From Glandiceps talaboti (lineage: Eukaryota > Hemichordata > Enteropneusta > Spengelidae): a stretch of DNA of 64,000 nucleotides. Positions within the stretch are counted from its first letter, which is position 1, and each line of letters begins with the position of its first letter. This document shows, piece after piece, positions 61,936-64,000 of the stretch. Where the stretch lies: contig NC_135563.1 in the NCBI RefSeq assembly GCF_964340395.1, forward strand, positions 21,224,151 to 21,288,150, given 5' to 3'. The notes beneath the pieces were generated by a model that did no database searches, was not told the DNA's origin, and saw only the letters and a list, made by a program, of their open reading frames with translations. Position numbers and translations under genes: made by a program.

Positions 61936-64000
61936 TACTGTAACATTGTCATTATCGAGAGTATGGGATACATCAATTAGCGTTAACCCAGTCGTTATCA
62001 CCCTCAGATAGTAGCTTCTAAAATCTGCACTTTAACGTAATGTTGTTACATCTCACTACATGTATTCCTTGCAACTTGGATAACGTTGAATATAATGAGG
62101 TTAATAAGCCATCGTAACTGGGGCATTGCACGTTTTCGTATTCTTTATGTGCCCGATGGTTTAATAAAGGCATGTATATGCTTTGAAGGCATTATGAAAA
62201 CCCAGTGGGCGTGTTGTGCAGTATTTGGCTGAATGTAGCATGTTTCGTTATACAGATAAAGACACCGAGGGGTGAAAAATAGACAAATAATGAGACAAAC
62301 AAGAGGGGAAGAGTGAAAAAGGGACACAATAGTCATCAGAGGTAGACAGAAAGACGAACATACGGACATACCCACAGAGACAGACATATAACACAGATAC
62401 AGACACAGACACAGACACAAAGGGAAAAGGGTAAACGTAGCATAGCCCGTTTGTAAGCATAAGAACCAGCAGAATGTCATCACATGAATTTATAGACATT
62501 TAAGGTATTTAAAATTTCATCACAAATGATTGACATGTACAAAATGCAACGAAAATTGGAATTCTCTGTGTAATTGCATTAAATAACATACATTTTTATA
62601 TCACAAGCCCCAGATAGGTATAATCACATTTAATCAGATCTTGGATTACTATAAAGACCCTCCTAATCAAGGGAACCCCTGGCCAGGGGGTCAAGGCCAC
62701 GAGACACGATGTATTAAACATATATGTGAACATACCCAGCAGTCATTTTGTAATTAAATTCCATCCTCATCAAGAGTTTGGGTAACAAGAGAAGACGTTT
62801 AATTCTGTAATTTATACTGATTGCTTTTTTGACATGCCCTCTAAAAAGCATACTGTCAGAAAAACAATCCAGCACGAACAGAAAAAAACCCGTAAAATAT
62901 TGAAACATGACTTATACTCATTAATATTCAAGGAACACGTTTTCCTGTGCAAGAATATTGATGAAGCTCTATATCGTTTCAAGATTTGTGTGATAAAAGT
63001 ATTAACGAGGTTCAAGGTTATATGTGACAGCAAATTTCTCTTGTAATCTTAGGAACATATAATGTCAACGCCCGTGATTGAATCAATGGCGAGGTTTAGA
63101 CTAATGTTCGTATATACTGAACATTAATTTATCACTTTCCATTGTTTTCTGGGTCTAGGCCTTGTTTTAATGTACAAGCTTAACATAATAATATATATAT
63201 AATGCCATGCCAGTGTACTTTCATCTTATTTCACTTAAATTAGAGTATGTTTTAAAAATATAGAAATTTACCCAGTAAATATATCAACTATGACAGAAAT
63301 GAATGTGTTATCAAGGTTTGAATTTCTGTTGTTAATAACTGATCACTCTCGTTTTGATAACGGATTCATCTGTGTTCATAAATCCGTGGTGTTTTACTCT
63401 TTAAGTTATCATTATATAAGACCTGCTGGATAAGAAAGTGATGCTTCGTTTGTAAGTAATACATCTATGAGATGATCTGATGTACTAGTGGGTTTATTAG
63501 TGTGGTAAAGGGGTAACGTTTTATTTTCTGTTTATGCTTCGTAGGAATAGCACCATTGCAGACCTTATAACATACGTACATATGTACTAAATGAAATCAT
63601 ATTGCGCATAAACACATGTCAATAATGTCCTTCCTTATTCGAAAGCCATTGAAAAAGAAGTTTTGTGTAGAGATAAAACACACTAATAGGGGTTAGAGGT
63701 AGCTTCTTTCTTTCTATTGATGAGATCCATGATACCATTACATCCTTGGACACGTTTCACCTAATAAAGACATCAAAGGCTTTTCAAGTCCGCTTTCGCA
63801 TATATCCCTATTGAATTCCTACTTAGTTGAATTCCCCCTATACTGTAGTTGTGTGAGCGTACTCCTGATGTTCAAAGATACGTTTGTGTTAGCAATACTG
63901 TGAATCAAAGAGGTAACTTTTACATCAACAAAATAATACACATTGTATACATATCATTGGACCAATCAAGGATGATACATCAAACGTGTAACTCATAATT

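Noticed and set aside
1-64000. tRNA, rRNA genes and CRISPR arrays
   Set aside because: I looked for tRNA box-like sequences and spaced direct repeats; none was convincing. The regular repeats present are contiguous tandem arrays without unique spacers, and the gene structure is eukaryotic.

Overview
The window looks like AT-rich nuclear DNA of an invertebrate animal. Genes have introns with GT-AG junctions, intergenic space is long, and microsatellites, tandem repeats and hairpin-type (MITE-like) elements are common. I cannot name the species. An octopamine/tyramine-type receptor together with two clarin-like genes argues for an invertebrate metazoan, and a marine deuterostome or lophotrochozoan is a guess only.

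Four protein genes are well supported. (1) Minus strand, running off the left edge to 3260: a clarin-like four-pass membrane protein, of which three exons are visible and the last is cut by the window edge. (2) Minus strand, 20988 to 17116: a complete three-exon clarin-like gene of 245 aa ending in LMY, as vertebrate clarin-1 does. Both clarin genes have phase-1 introns at matching places, so they are paralogs. (3) Plus strand, 22388 to 29536: UBLCP1, the nuclear proteasome CTD-type phosphatase, in seven exons that join to 317 aa with every junction in frame. (4) Minus strand, 55768 to 54482: an aminergic GPCR of 428 aa on one coding exon, closest to octopamine/tyramine receptors, with a strong 3' splice site directly before its ATG.

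Layout: 1-3.3 kb clarin gene A; 3.3-17.1 kb gene-free, with hairpin elements and tandem repeats; 17.1-21.0 kb clarin gene B; 21.0-22.4 kb the head-to-head promoter space between clarin B and UBLCP1; 22.4-29.5 kb UBLCP1; 29.5-35.8 kb repeats, a three-armed palindrome and a decayed LTR retroelement; 35.8-54.4 kb mostly empty, with a LINE tail, MITE copies, a Penelope-like inverted repeat and two doubtful exons (LRR C-terminal-like and DEG/ENaC-like); 54.5-55.8 kb the GPCR; 55.8-64 kb nothing convincing.

The most unusual feature is inside UBLCP1. The last ~30 nt of exon 5 and its splice donor are amplified into an array of about 34 units of ~40 bp at the start of intron 5. Each unit is a potential 28-29 nt microexon flanked by AG and, in most units, GT. 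Intron 4 likewise begins with a duplicated copy of the exon 4 tail, split by a foldback element. The genes are otherwise functionally unrelated: hair-cell or sensory-type membrane proteins, a housekeeping phosphatase and a neurotransmitter receptor. I see no operon-like organisation.
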